Program-made: the position numbers and the translations under genes
Shown here: positions 54,961-63,611 of the stretch, in pieces
How positions within the stretch are numbered: the stretch's first letter is position 1
Layout: every line of letters begins with the position of its first letter
Assembly: GCA_010202115.1 (NCBI GenBank)
Contig: CP047917.1
Location: 372,001 to 436,000, forward strand
Reading direction: 5' to 3'
DNA: 64,000 nucleotides
Source: Candidatus Saccharibacteria bacterium oral taxon 488
GTDB taxonomy: Bacteria; Patescibacteriota; Saccharimonadia; Saccharimonadales; Saccharimonadaceae
Notes under the pieces: model-generated
What the model saw: the letters and a program-made list of their open reading frames with translations, nothing else
Database searches by the model: none
What the model was told of the DNA's origin: nothing

Positions 54961-55347
54961 TTATTTCTCCTCCTTTGGCATTGGTTTGATGTCGTCGACA
55001 AACTCGATGATTGCCATTTGCGCGCCGTCGCCAACACGTAGGCGGGTGCGCTCAACGCGAACGTGTCCGCTGGTGCGACCGCTCAGTTGTGGGGCAATTT
55101 CATCAACCAGTTTGTAAGCAGCAGCGCGGGTGCTGAGTGCTGCGATCACCTGGCGGCGGCTGGCTAGATCGCCTTTCTTCGCCTTGGTGATGATTTTTTC
55201 AATGTGGCGCTTCAGCTCTTTGGCTTTCGGCAAGGTGGTCTCGATTTTGCCGTGCTCGACCAGGCTGGTTGCCAGGCCCCTCAGCAAGGCTCGTCGTTGA
55301 TCACGCTCACGGCCGAACTTGCGCCCTTGATATCCGTGTCTATGCAT
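54961..55347 (-). CDS. rplQ: Ribosomal protein L17
   Basis: 128 residues. MHRHGYQGRKFGRERDQRRALLRGLATSLVEHGKIETTLPKAKELK is the family start. It follows rpoA by 2 nt, as in most bacteria. Confidence 0.97.
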   Translation of the reverse strand: MHRHGYQGRKFGRERDQRRALLRGLATSLVEHGKIETTLPKAKELKRHIEKIITKAKKGDLASRRQVIAALSTRAAAYKLVDEIAPQLSGRTSGHVRVERTRLRVGDGAQMAIIEFVDDIKPMPKEEK

Positions 55348-55349
55348 AG

Positions 55350-56267
55350 TTAAAACTCCAACTCCGCCATCTTGTCGCGTACTTCATCCAGCGCCTTTGA
55401 GCCAAAGCCTTTCAATTCTCGCAAATCTTGCTCGGTCAAAGTCACCAGGTCGCGAATCGTGCGGATTTCATTGTTAATCAGCGCGTTCGTCGTGCGGGCA
55501 CTTAGGTTTAATTCTTCGATCGACATGTCAAGTTCAGAATCATCTGCCTCGTCGTTGCCCAGCGCTGGCGCACCAGTCACTACGGTCGAGCCTGCCAGCG
55601 CGCTATATTGACTGACGAGAATAGCTGCTGCCTCCTCAAAGGCTTCGCGCGGTGTCATCGTGCCGTCGGTCTCAACCGTCAGGGCCAGCTTCTCGAGGTT
55701 GGTCTCGTCGCCAACGCGTGTTGAGTCAACCTTATAGCGAACGCGCAGTACCGGTGTAAAGATAGCGTCGAGCGCAATCATATCGGAGTGCAACCGATTG
55801 GCACTCGACTCCTCAATCGTCTGATAGCCACGGCCAGCTTCTGCCACCAAGTCCATAATGACGGTCTTGTTCGGATCATCAATGGTAGCGATGATGTGGT
55901 CTGGGTTAACAACTTCTACTTCGCCGTTTGCTTGGATATCGCCAGCGGTAATCACACCGCCAGATTTCTCGAGGCGCAGCTCAACTGGCTCGTCAGTGTG
56001 AACGCGGAGTCGCACACCCTTCAGGTTCAGCATGATGTCAACGACATCTTCTTTGACGCCCTCGACGGTGGTGAACTCGTGTGTCGCGCCCTCAATACGA
56101 AAGGCGACGATTGCGCCACCGCGAATGCTCGAGAGCAAGACGCGGCGCATTGAGTTACCCAGCGTATTGCCATAGCCGGCGTGCATCGGCTCGATCAGAA
56201 AGGTTGCACTGGTCGCGGAAATATCATCAACGCTCGCGAGTGCTGGATTGTAAATTGCTTTTGCCAT
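55350..56267 (-). CDS. rpoA: RNA polymerase alpha subunit
   Basis: 305 residues. N-terminal dimerisation domain (EPMHAGYGNTLGNSMRRVLLSSIRGGAIVAFRIEG), linker, and C-terminal domain with two helix-hairpin-helix motifs (LNLSARTTNALINNEIRTIRDLVTLTEQDLRELKGFGSKALDEV), which binds UP elements and activators. Length and domains are normal. Sits between rpsD and rplQ as in the alpha operon. Confidence 0.97.
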   Translation of the reverse strand: MAKAIYNPALASVDDISATSATFLIEPMHAGYGNTLGNSMRRVLLSSIRGGAIVAFRIEGATHEFTTVEGVKEDVVDIMLNLKGVRLRVHTDEPVELRLEKSGGVITAGDIQANGEVEVVNPDHIIATIDDPNKTVIMDLVAEAGRGYQTIEESSANRLHSDMIALDAIFTPVLRVRYKVDSTRVGDETNLEKLALTVETDGTMTPREAFEEAAAILVSQYSALAGSTVVTGAPALGNDEADDSELDMSIEELNLSARTTNALINNEIRTIRDLVTLTEQDLRELKGFGSKALDEVRDKMAELEF

Positions 56268-56288
56268 AATTCTTCCCTAACCCTTCTT

Positions 56289-56909
56289 TTATCGTGAGTA
56301 ATACTCAACAATTAATTGCTCGTTGATGTCAGCTTCCGCTTCCTCGCGCTTCGGCAAACCAGTCACTTCAATCTTCAGCTTCTTGCTATCGCTCTTCAGC
56401 CAGCTCAGCGGGCCTTGGATTGAATTATTGATCACATCGTCGATGTGCGTGAAGTATTCAGATTTGGTGCTCTTTGGGCGAACGGTGATAACATCGCCAG
56501 CCTTAACACGAATCGATGGGATATCGACGCGGCGGCCGTTTAATTCAAAGTGGCCGTGGCTGACGAGCTGGCGAGCAGCGCGGCGCGATACGGCGAACCC
56601 AGAGCGATACACCACGTTGTCCAGGCGGCGCTCCAACAGTTTCAACAGGTTTTCGCCTGCCAAACCTTCTTGGGCGCGCGTTGCCTCGTTCATCAACCGC
56701 GCAAATTGCTTTTCCACCAAACCATACAGACGGCGAACCTTTTGCTTTTCGCGCAGCTGCGTAGCATACAGGCTTGGCTTACTTTGGCGGCCGTGGGCGT
56801 GCTGACCTGGAATGCCAGATTTCCGTGCCAAAACTTTATGTGCTTTTGGATGAAGCGCATAACCTTCGCGGCGGCTTTGCTTGACAATCGGTGAATTATC
56901 TCGTGCCAT
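56289..56909 (-). CDS. rpsD: Ribosomal protein S4, zinc-free type
   Basis: 206 residues. The N-terminal zinc finger of some S4 proteins is replaced by a Cys-free stretch (VKQSRREGYALHPKAHKVLARKSG). The S4 RNA-binding domain is complete (LLERRLDNVVYRSGFAVSRRAARQLVSHGHFELNGRRVDIPS). Binds 16S rRNA early in assembly and is a candidate autoregulator of this operon. 2 nt after rpsK. Confidence 0.97.
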   Translation of the reverse strand: MARDNSPIVKQSRREGYALHPKAHKVLARKSGIPGQHAHGRQSKPSLYATQLREKQKVRRLYGLVEKQFARLMNEATRAQEGLAGENLLKLLERRLDNVVYRSGFAVSRRAARQLVSHGHFELNGRRVDIPSIRVKAGDVITVRPKSTKSEYFTHIDDVINNSIQGPLSWLKSDSKKLKIEVTGLPKREEAEADINEQLIVEYYSR

Positions 56910-56911
56910 AA

Positions 56912-57301
56912 TTATGCCCTCCGTGCCTTCCGTGGACGAACACCGCCGTGAGGCACGCCAGTTACGTCCTTAATGCTTTCTACTGAGATGTCGAAAGCGC
57001 CAACCGCACGAATAGCGGCATCACGGCCCAGGCCGACACCTTTGACGAAAACGTCAACTGATTTCAAACCATATTGAGTTTTCGCAGCTTCAGCAGCTTT
57101 TTCAGCAGCAACCTGTGAAGCATAGGCGGTGCCTTTTTTGCTACCACGGAAACCACATGCACCAGCCGATGAAGCGGTCAACACGTTACCCTTCTTGTCA
57201 GAAAAGGTAACAATAGTGTTGTTAAATGTTGCTTGAATATGCAGCTGACCAGCTGGGACTGATCGGCGCTGCTTTTTCTTGGTAGATTTTGCGTCTGCCA
57301 T
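56912..57301 (-). CDS. rpsK: Ribosomal protein S11
   Basis: 129 residues. GQLHIQATFNNTIVTFSDKKGNVLTASSAGACGFRGSKKGTAYASQVAAEKAA and VKGVGLGRDAAIRAVGAFDISVESIKDVTGVPHGGVRPRKARR are fully conserved. In the alpha operon after rpsM, with AAGGA before the start. Confidence 0.97.
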   Translation of the reverse strand: MADAKSTKKKQRRSVPAGQLHIQATFNNTIVTFSDKKGNVLTASSAGACGFRGSKKGTAYASQVAAEKAAEAAKTQYGLKSVDVFVKGVGLGRDAAIRAVGAFDISVESIKDVTGVPHGGVRPRKARRA

Positions 57302-57316
57302 TTCTTAGTCCTTTCT

Positions 57317-57703
57317 TTAGGTCTTACTTGCTGCTTTTGGTTGTGTACCGCCCACGGCGATGGCGCGACCCTTGCGAGTTCGTGCATTCGTACGAGTCCG
57401 CTGTCCGCGTGTCGGCAGTCCTGCTTTATGGCGAAGACCGCGATAGGCGTTGATATCCTTCAAGCGCTTAATATTATTCGTCACCAAGCGCTGGAGATCA
57501 CCCTCAACGGTGTATTCGCTGTCGATAATTTCGCGAATCTTGTTTTCTTCAGCCTCGGTGAGATCTTTCACCCGAGTGGTCGGCTCAATCTTAGCCGCCG
57601 CAAGGATGCTCGAAGCGTGCTTTGGCCCAATCCCATAAATATAGGTGAGCGCGATTTGTACCTGCTTCTCTGTTGGGATAACTACCCCAGCAATTCGAGC
57701 CAT
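57317..57703 (-). CDS. rpsM: Ribosomal protein S13
   Basis: 128 residues. [35 protein letters not shown] and [24 protein letters not shown] are diagnostic. It starts 3 nt after the rpmJ stop, as in other bacteria. Confidence 0.97.
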   Translation of the reverse strand: MARIAGVVIPTEKQVQIALTYIYGIGPKHASSILAAAKIEPTTRVKDLTEAEENKIREIIDSEYTVEGDLQRLVTNNIKRLKDINAYRGLRHKAGLPTRGQRTRTNARTRKGRAIAVGGTQPKAASKT

Positions 57704-57705
57704 GC

Positions 57706-57834
57706 TTAACCCTGCCTTTGCTTGTTCTTAGGTTTTCGTTTGTTGATGACGTATAGGCGGCCTTTGCGGCGCACTAGCTTGTCACCTTTCTTGGGATCTT
57801 TGTCGATCTTCTTGACACTTGCACGAACTTTCAT
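57706..57834 (-). CDS. rpmJ: Ribosomal protein L36, Cys-free
   Basis: 42 residues: begins [16 protein letters not shown] and ends [11 protein letters not shown]. The order infA-rpmJ-rpsM and the conserved ends identify it. The zinc ligands of standard L36 (three Cys and a His) are replaced: Cys positions read Asp, Pro and Asn, and the His is Lys. There are about four extra residues in the middle. This is a C-minus L36 that cannot bind zinc in the usual way. Confidence 0.93.
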   Translation of the reverse strand: MKVRASVKKIDKDPKKGDKLVRRKGRLYVINKRKPKNKQRQG

Positions 57835-57885
57835 AAAGTGCTCTGAAATCTCCCTTCCCGAGTAAACCCGAGATTATCGTTAGTA

Positions 57886-58152
57886 TTATGACGAGCGCCG
57901 CGTGTTTCGAGCCACGTGCGCTGGTCGCTCCTCCTTGAGGCGAAAGACGATGCGACCCTTTGTGAGATCGTAAGGAGTCATCTCGACTTCCACCCTATCA
58001 CCAGGCACCAGGCGGATGTAATTCTTGCGCATCCGTCCCGAAATGTGCGCGATGATACTATGGCCATTCTCCAGTTCCACCCGAAATTGGGTATTAGGCA
58101 GTGCTTCCACCACCTTACCAATCATCTTGATGACTTCCTTTTGACTCGCCAT
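57886..58152 (-). CDS. infA: Translation initiation factor IF-1
   Basis: 88 residues, a little longer than the usual 72 with an extra basic C-terminal tail ([15 protein letters not shown]). OB-fold: [66 protein letters not shown] (58168-58173) with a short leader lies upstream, so it also has its own promoter after secY. No adk or map lies between secY and infA, unlike many bacteria. Confidence 0.97.
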   Translation of the reverse strand: MASQKEVIKMIGKVVEALPNTQFRVELENGHSIIAHISGRMRKNYIRLVPGDRVEVEMTPYDLTKGRIVFRLKEERPAHVARNTRRSS

Positions 58153-58190
58153 AAGTTACAGTTGTCAATTATACCGTATCGTCTCGGCGA

Positions 58191-59657
58191 TTACAAGAGG
58201 GACGAGCGTCGTTTTTTCGACTTTTTCTTGGTCAGTTCGTCTGGGTCAAAGTCGTCATAGGTAACCATCAGAGCGCGCGAGTTGAGCTGGCGCAGTGACT
58301 CGAGGCCGACCGAGACCACGATGAGCAGCCCGGTACCACCGATCGACAGACGCGAGCCGCGGATTGCCGCCAGGTGATACATCAAATATTCAGCGACAAA
58401 CGGCAAGATAGCAATGATACCAAGAACGATTGAGCCGAACAAAATCAAGCGATTGACGGTGCGCATCAGATACTTTTCGGTTTGTTCACCGGGCCGAACA
58501 CCCTCGATAAAGCCGCCCTGCTTTTGCAAGTTCTCAGCGATTTCGTTGGCGTTAAAGACGATCCCGGTGTAGAAATAGGTAAAGGCAATAACCAGGAGGA
58601 AATACAGCGTCGGGTAAATGAATGCCTCCCAGGTGCTGCCGGTAAAGGAGCCCGGGTTGGGTGCCTGAAACCACGTGATCAGGGTGTTGGCGGTGTTTTG
58701 CAAGTTTGGATTGCCTGAGGCCTTCATGACTTGGCCGATGAATTGCGGCAAGCTGAGGAAGGCAACGGCAAAGATGACCGGGATGACGCCAGCAGCGATT
58801 AGCTTGACCGGCAGGATGCTCTTGATGCCGCCGTAGCTGGAGTTGCCATGGATGCGCTTGGCATAGTTGATAGTGATGACGCGCTGGGCTTCGTTAATTT
58901 TCACCAAGAAGTAGAGAACGATGAGTGAGGCGATAGCCATGATCACCACCAGCCAAAAGACGGTTGGATTCACTGGCAAGGTAAACCAGTTAAAGACGTT
59001 CAGTCCGCCAGCCGAGGTGTTGCCGAGCGACGAGATGAGTGAGCCCAGCATCTGCGGGATCTGGCTGATGATACCAGCGAAAATCAAGATCGAAATACCA
59101 TTGCCGATACCCTGCTCGGTGATCAATTCACCCAGCCACATCAAAAGTACCGAACCGGCAGTCATGGCTGTCACGCCAACTGTCCACTCAAGCATGGTCG
59201 GGTCGCTCAGCGTGGTCGTACCGCCGGCCAGCACGGTCTGGCGCAAGAGGAATATAAAGGCGATCGACTGGACGATAGCCAGTGGGATGGTCAGCCGCCG
59301 CGTCCACTGCTGAATCTTGCGCCTGCCTGATTCGCCGTCCTTGTGTAGCTCCTCGAGCTTTGGGATGGCCTTGGTGAGGAGCTGAGTGATGATACTAGCG
59401 GTAATGAATGGACTGAGCCCAACCAGCACGAGTGAAAAGCTCGCCAGCGCGCCACCCGAAAGCAAGTTCAAGAATCCACCGAGGTCGGTCTGCCCCAGTG
59501 CGGCCGCCAGTGCCGTCTTCATCTGTGTCGGATTCGCCAGCGGCACCGGAATATGCGCCAGCATTCGATACACCACAATAATTCCCACCACAATGGCCAG
59601 GCGTTTCTGCATATCTTTATTTTTCAGCGACCGCCACACGGTCTTCCAACTCATCAT
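58191..59657 (-). CDS. secY: Preprotein translocase channel SecY
   Basis: 488 residues, ten transmembrane helices. Marks: IPVPLANPTQ near helix 1, GGALASFSLVLVGLSPFITASIITQLL (plug and helix 2), GESGRRKIQQWTRRLTI, the cytoplasmic loop RVITINYAKRIHG, NPGSFTGSTWEAF, and GVRPGEQTEKYLMRTVNRL. Two adjacent ATGs (59657, 59654) are possible. TATAAT (59696-59701) lies upstream, after a terminator-like hairpin, so secY may begin a new transcript. Partner of SecE at 32 kb. Confidence 0.95.
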   Translation of the reverse strand: MMSWKTVWRSLKNKDMQKRLAIVVGIIVVYRMLAHIPVPLANPTQMKTALAAALGQTDLGGFLNLLSGGALASFSLVLVGLSPFITASIITQLLTKAIPKLEELHKDGESGRRKIQQWTRRLTIPLAIVQSIAFIFLLRQTVLAGGTTTLSDPTMLEWTVGVTAMTAGSVLLMWLGELITEQGIGNGISILIFAGIISQIPQMLGSLISSLGNTSAGGLNVFNWFTLPVNPTVFWLVVIMAIASLIVLYFLVKINEAQRVITINYAKRIHGNSSYGGIKSILPVKLIAAGVIPVIFAVAFLSLPQFIGQVMKASGNPNLQNTANTLITWFQAPNPGSFTGSTWEAFIYPTLYFLLVIAFTYFYTGIVFNANEIAENLQKQGGFIEGVRPGEQTEKYLMRTVNRLILFGSIVLGIIAILPFVAEYLMYHLAAIRGSRLSIGGTGLLIVVSVGLESLRQLNSRALMVTYDDFDPDELTKKKSKKRRSSLL

Positions 59658-59730
59658 CGTCGTTTACCCCTCTGTCTTTGGCATTTACTCTGGCTATTAT
59701 ACCACAGGTATCGTGATAATTTCTAGCATA

Positions 59731-59767
59731 ATAAAAGTGAGTGACCCTAGAGGACACTCGCTTTTAT
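59731..59767 (-). terminator. Terminator-like hairpin between rplO and secY
   Basis: AAAAG-GAGTG pairs with CACTC-CTTTT with one mismatch, then TTATTATG on the minus strand. The secY -10 box follows within 30 nt. It may give partial termination so that secY and downstream genes are set separately. Confidence 0.6.
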
Positions 59768-59796
59768 CTCACGTATGTGATGGAAGACCGAAAAGA

Positions 59797-60276
59797 TTAC
59801 TTATCGCTCTCCTCAACGTCTTTTGTGCTTTGGCGCAAAGGCGTTGCGACTTTCTCAAATGAGCCGCCAGCTTTTTCAATCGCTTTAACGACCGAAGCGG
59901 AAGCAGCTTGTACTTTCAAGTCAACCTTAGCTTTCAATTCACCGCGGGCAATCACCTTGACCGTGTGGAACGGTGTCGCGATGTAGCCTTCGGTAAACAG
60001 CAGCGCGTTGTCAACGGTTTTACCGTCAAAGGCATTCAAGTGGTCGAGGTAGACTACCTGAGCTGGCGTGCGCAAGCTCTTGAAACCACGAGCTTTTGGC
60101 ACAGCCTGAGCCAATGGGCGCTGACCACCCTGGAACATGGCGCGAAGCTTTTTACCAGTGCGGGCGTTCTGACCTTTGGTACCACGACCAGCGGTTTTAC
60201 CCTGGCCAGCAGCGATACCGCGGCCAACACGCTTTTTATTCTTGTTTGCTGAAACTTGGAGATCGTTGTATTTCAT
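59797..60276 (-). CDS. rplO: Ribosomal protein L15
   Basis: 159 residues. YNDLQVSANKNKKRVGRGIAAGQGKTAGRGTKGQNARTG and a C-terminal domain with VDLKVQAASASVVKAIEKAGGSFEKV. Its ATG shares one base with the S5 stop (TAATG). In most bacteria rpmD (L30) lies between rpsE and rplO; here there is no room for it. Confidence 0.97.
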   Translation of the reverse strand: MKYNDLQVSANKNKKRVGRGIAAGQGKTAGRGTKGQNARTGKKLRAMFQGGQRPLAQAVPKARGFKSLRTPAQVVYLDHLNAFDGKTVDNALLFTEGYIATPFHTVKVIARGELKAKVDLKVQAASASVVKAIEKAGGSFEKVATPLRQSTKDVEESDK

Positions 60277-60866
60277 TACTTAGCCTCCTTTTTAGCAGCT
60301 TTTTTGACTGGCTGAGAGTTGAGCCATTCTTCGCGCGGAACTAGTGATTTCAATGCTTCAATGGTTGCGTAGGCTATGTTCACCTTGTTGGTTGAACCAA
60401 GCGACTTGGTGAGCAGGTTGCGAACACCAGTTACGCCGATGATCTGTCGCACTACACCACCAGCGATAATACCGGTACCAGGAGCAGCTGGCTTGATTAG
60501 CACTCGGGCACCTGAGAACTTAACTTCGCTGTCGTGTGGAATGGTCTCGCCGTTCAGTGGCAAGGCGATCAAGTGCTTCTTAGCAACTGAGGTTGCCTTA
60601 GCGACGGCAGCTTGCACGTCGGCACCTTTGGCTACGCCAACACCAACCTTATCCTTGCGGTTACCGACAACTACCAACGCCTTAAAGCGGAAACGGCGGC
60701 CACCCTTTACCACGCGGCTCACGCGGTCAATGTTGATTACCAATTCTTCAAACTCTTTTGGTGCGTCATCGCGCACATTTCGCCGGTCATCGCGGCGACC
60801 ACCACGCGGACTGCGAGGCCGACGGCCTTCTGCGCGTGGGGTAGTATTTGCAGCTTGTTCTGCCAT
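60276..60866 (-). CDS. rpsE: Ribosomal protein S5
   Basis: 196 residues from the ATG at 60866. An Arg-rich N-terminal extension (PRAEGRRPRSPRGGRRDDRRNV) precedes the usual domain: EELVINIDRVSRVVKGGRRFRFKALVVVGN, GVGVAKGADVQAAVAKA and PAAPGTGIIAGGVVRQIIGVTGVRNLLTKSLGS. It begins 1 nt after the L18 stop. Confidence 0.97.
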   Translation of the reverse strand: MAEQAANTTPRAEGRRPRSPRGGRRDDRRNVRDDAPKEFEELVINIDRVSRVVKGGRRFRFKALVVVGNRKDKVGVGVAKGADVQAAVAKATSVAKKHLIALPLNGETIPHDSEVKFSGARVLIKPAAPGTGIIAGGVVRQIIGVTGVRNLLTKSLGSTNKVNIAYATIEALKSLVPREEWLNSQPVKKAAKKEAK

Positions 60867-60867
60867 A

Positions 60868-61218
60868 CTAGAACTCCAATCCTTCTTGGCGCGCAGCATC
60901 AGCCAATGCCTTCAAGCGACCAGCGTACTGGCGGCCGTTGCGGTCAAAGACCACTGCGCTAATTTTACTTTTCTTTGCTTTCTTGGCAATTTCAGTACCG
61001 ATGGTAGCGCATTTTTCGCTCATCGTACCTTTTGCTTTGGTGCCAACGGTGGTTGCGGCAGCCAATGTCTTGCCAGCGACGTCGTCGATCAGCTGAACAC
61101 TGACGTGCATATTGCTGATGGTAACCGTCAGGCGTGGGCGCTCTGCAGTGCCTGAAACTTTCGCGCGAACGCGGTTTTTACGGAGAGCGCGGTTGAGTAA
61201 TTTCTTGTTTTCAGCCAT
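60868..61218 (-). CDS. rplR: Ribosomal protein L18
   Basis: 116 residues. RALRKNRVRAKVSGTAERPRLTVTISNMHVSVQLIDDVAGKTLAAATTV and RNGRQYAGRLKALADAARQEGLEF are typical of the 5S rRNA-binding protein. 2 nt after rplF. Confidence 0.96.
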   Translation of the reverse strand: MAENKKLLNRALRKNRVRAKVSGTAERPRLTVTISNMHVSVQLIDDVAGKTLAAATTVGTKAKGTMSEKCATIGTEIAKKAKKSKISAVVFDRNGRQYAGRLKALADAARQEGLEF

Positions 61219-61220
61219 GA

Positions 61221-61760
61221 TTACTTACCTGTCTTTCCTGCTTTGCGCAAAATCTGCTCGTCAGCATACTTGATGCCCTTGCCCTTGTATGGTTCAGGCT
61301 TCTTCAGCGCGCGGATTTCCGCAGCGACTTGGCCGACTTGCTGTTTATTGATACCGCTGACGATAATGGTCATCTTTTCATTGGTAACGGTGATGCCCTC
61401 TGGGGCTTTGTATTTGACTGGGTGTGAAAACCCGAGCGCCATTTCCAGCTCATTGTTGCTGGAGCTCACGCGGAAACCGACACCATTGACCTCGAGGCGC
61501 TTCTCGTAGCCCTTGGTTACGCCGATTACCATGTTGTTGATCAGCGCGCGCATCAGACCGTGCTGGGCGCGAGCAGTTTTGGACTCATCCTTCGGATGAA
61601 CCGTGACCTGTCCGTCTTCGACTTTCACCTCAACTGCTGGCGTGATGAATTGTGTCAATTCACCTTTCGGGCCCTTTACGACCACATCGCCAGAGTCAAC
61701 CGTGATTGTCACACCGGCCGGAATAACCACCGGCAGTTTTCCGATTCGACTCAGACTCAT
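61221..61760 (-). CDS. rplF: Ribosomal protein L6
   Basis: 179 residues. SRIGKLPVVIPAGVTITVDSGDVVVKGPKGELTQFI, ARAQHGLMRALINNMVIGVTKGYEKRLEVNGVGFR and the C-terminal PEPYKGKGIKYADEQILRKAGKTGK. It is the first gene of this part of the spc operon: rpsH, which usually precedes it, is absent here. Promoter TTGCAA (61820-61825)-18-TAAAAT (61796-61801) lies just upstream, then a Shine-Dalgarno (AAAGGTGAG). Confidence 0.97.
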   Translation of the reverse strand: MSLSRIGKLPVVIPAGVTITVDSGDVVVKGPKGELTQFITPAVEVKVEDGQVTVHPKDESKTARAQHGLMRALINNMVIGVTKGYEKRLEVNGVGFRVSSSNNELEMALGFSHPVKYKAPEGITVTNEKMTIIVSGINKQQVGQVAAEIRALKKPEPYKGKGIKYADEQILRKAGKTGK

Positions 61761-61795
61761 TACTCACCTTTCGTGAAATTAATAGTAACTTCGGT

Positions 61796-61825
61796 ATTTT
61801 AGCATAAGATGGGGGTTGATTGCAA
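61796..61825 (-). promoter_or_regulatory. Promoter of the rplF-rplO transcript
   Basis: TTGCAA (61820-61825), 18-nt spacer, TAAAAT (61796-61801). Leader about 30 nt. The presence of a promoter here shows that the r-protein cluster has been split upstream of L6. Confidence 0.65.
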
Positions 61826-61897
61826 GGTATACCTCCAAAAGTACGACAAGGCAACCCCGCCCTAGTCGTCAGGTAACTACCCCCAGCTCTTTACTTT

Positions 61898-62710
61898 TTA
61901 TTTCTGAGAATCAGCCCCAGCGGCGTTTTTCAAGAAATCGATCACACTGATAGTCTTGAGCGTTGAGATAGATTTAATTTTTCTTGTAGAACTTGTAGAT
62001 CCTGGCGGGCCACCGTTCCATACCTGCCTACGCTCTTTCACATCTGCCTCTACCCCGTAAAAACTTGCCAATACCTCTTCTTTCAAATAACCAATTTCCT
62101 GGATAGATATTGTATCAGTTGTAATCTGGAGACCCGCTTCATTCAACTGATCGGAGAATTCCTCGTTCACAGATTCTGTTAGACCGGATAATATACGCAC
62201 GGCTCTCCTGAGTCCGTCAATTGTTTTGGCAGTAGCGGGCCGTGCGTCATTGTAGCCGACAATTCCATACTCGTAGCTGTGCTTCACTCCCTCGCATTTG
62301 AACTGGCTGAGGGGCATCCCTCCCAGATATGTATCAAAAGTTAAGTCGTATGTGACACCCTCCCTGTCATGGTTTGTGTGTACTGACGAACCCGTCACTA
62401 ACTCAAATTTGCGCACCTCCTCAGGCTCCTCTTTGAGAAGCCTGTATAGGTCATATTGCTTAGCATCTAAGCCTTTGAATACAAGATCATGCTGACTGTT
62501 CGCACAATGACGGGCAAAGGTATTCTGAAGTGGTAGCATATGCTCCGTCGGATCACCATGGATCACATCCAGCTCACGATATGCTTCGCCTATGGTTGAA
62601 AAATCCTCCGAAAGGCCGTATGGTCGAATTTTCTTGGAGTCAAATATCGTTTGCCATAGCTCAGTCCGTTTCTGGAAAAGATCATCATAATAGCCACGAA
62701 TGGCATTCAT
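61898..62710 (-). CDS. Hypothetical protein
   Basis: 270 residues, soluble, acidic. A helical N-terminus (YYDDLFQKRTELWQTIFDSKKIRPYG) leads to a region with NTFARHCANSQHDLVFKGLDAKQYDLYRLLKEEPEEVRKFELVTGSS, an extended part (VTYDLTFDTYLGGMPLSQFKCEGVKHSYEYGIVGYNDARP), and a C-terminal helix ending SVIDFLKNAAGADSQK. No family recognised. Lower GC than the ribosomal genes. Its start overlaps the end of a 60-residue upstream frame, so the two are likely coupled. Its style resembles the 27195-28028 protein. Confidence 0.6.
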   Translation of the reverse strand: MNAIRGYYDDLFQKRTELWQTIFDSKKIRPYGLSEDFSTIGEAYRELDVIHGDPTEHMLPLQNTFARHCANSQHDLVFKGLDAKQYDLYRLLKEEPEEVRKFELVTGSSVHTNHDREGVTYDLTFDTYLGGMPLSQFKCEGVKHSYEYGIVGYNDARPATAKTIDGLRRAVRILSGLTESVNEEFSDQLNEAGLQITTDTISIQEIGYLKEEVLASFYGVEADVKERRQVWNGGPPGSTSSTRKIKSISTLKTISVIDFLKNAAGADSQK

Positions 62711-62867
62711 CTGATCTGTCCGTCAGCATCCCAATGTATAATCCTGGACCCAATGTATTCACGATAGCAGCGGCACTGAGACGATTTGTCGTATCAGTAT
62801 GATCAATTGGTCTTTCATGTATCTCAAGACGACTGTCTTTGTCGTTTGGCTGTGCTAACTCGTGCAT
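62685..62867 (-). CDS. Small protein upstream of and overlapping the 62710 gene
   Basis: 60 residues, from an ATG 8 nt after GGGAG. TTGACA, a 16-nt spacer and TATAAT lie about 60-100 nt upstream, so this is the first gene of the transcript. Sequence MHELAQPNDKDSRLEIHERP ... AAAIVNTLGPGLYIGML; no family. Its last 26 nt overlap the next gene, suggesting translational coupling. It could be a leader peptide rather than an independent protein. Confidence 0.5.
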   Translation of the reverse strand: MHELAQPNDKDSRLEIHERPIDHTDTTNRLSAAAIVNTLGPGLYIGMLTDRSDECHSWLL

Positions 62868-63071
62868 ATTTTACGCTCCCAAAGAGTAAAAACTCCGCTT
62901 TTAATACAAACCATGTAGTTTCTTAATTATACTATATGTGTGCCGCATGTCAATATATACGCAGTACCAGTTTATGCTAAAGTTCCACTGACTAACCGCA
63001 AATTATTTTGGTAGTTTACTTACCCATAGGCGTGTATCATGAGGCCATCGTAAGTGTGCTAATATATGCTT

Positions 63072-63611
63072 GTGATCTCAAAATACCTCATCGCAAAAAT
63101 AAGCTTCGTCGTCTTTTCCGCATCTACAGTGCTACTGTATGTTTTGGCGCGCAATGGAACGATGACTGCGGTTTTTGGGCCGATGCTAGCCTATGTTGTA
63201 TACCTGCTCAATTTTGCACTGCTCATCGCGTCCATACTTTTCTACATCTGGCAGCGCGCTCACAAAGACACGCCGCAGAAGGATCGCTTGGAGGCGCTCG
63301 AGACATATGCGCGATTAGATAATGACGGCCTGTTGATTAGTAGCGCGGTAACTATTATTGAGATCGAGGCGGACAGTTTTTGGCAGCTCAAGGAATATGG
63401 CGAGACGATCACTATACCCATCAACGCCATGAATCCGCTGCGCCTGCCACCGGTGGGCACGCGGGCAACATTCGCGCCGATTGGCAATAAAGATAATCGA
63501 GTCATCGGCGTGATTACCGAGATAACGAACGGGAGGATGACGGTCGCACCGGCACCAACAATCAAGCCCAGTAAACCAAAACTCACCGCCAAAACCATGA
63601 CGTCTAACTGA
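63072..63611 (+). CDS. Hypothetical membrane protein with C-terminal soluble domain
   Basis: 179 residues from a GTG at 63072; TAATAT (63060-63065) is 6 nt upstream, matching the leaderless pattern, so the ATG at 63066 is rejected. Two transmembrane helices (about 10-30 and 35-60: FVVFSASTVLLYVLA, LAYVVYLLNFALLIASILFYIW). A soluble domain follows (GLLISSAVTIIEIEADSFWQLKEYGETITIPINAMNPLRLPPVGTRATFAPIGNKDN), perhaps an OB-like fold. Function unknown. Confidence 0.65.
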   Translation: MISKYLIAKISFVVFSASTVLLYVLARNGTMTAVFGPMLAYVVYLLNFALLIASILFYIWQRAHKDTPQKDRLEALETYARLDNDGLLISSAVTIIEIEADSFWQLKEYGETITIPINAMNPLRLPPVGTRATFAPIGNKDNRVIGVITEITNGRMTVAPAPTIKPSKPKLTAKTMTSN

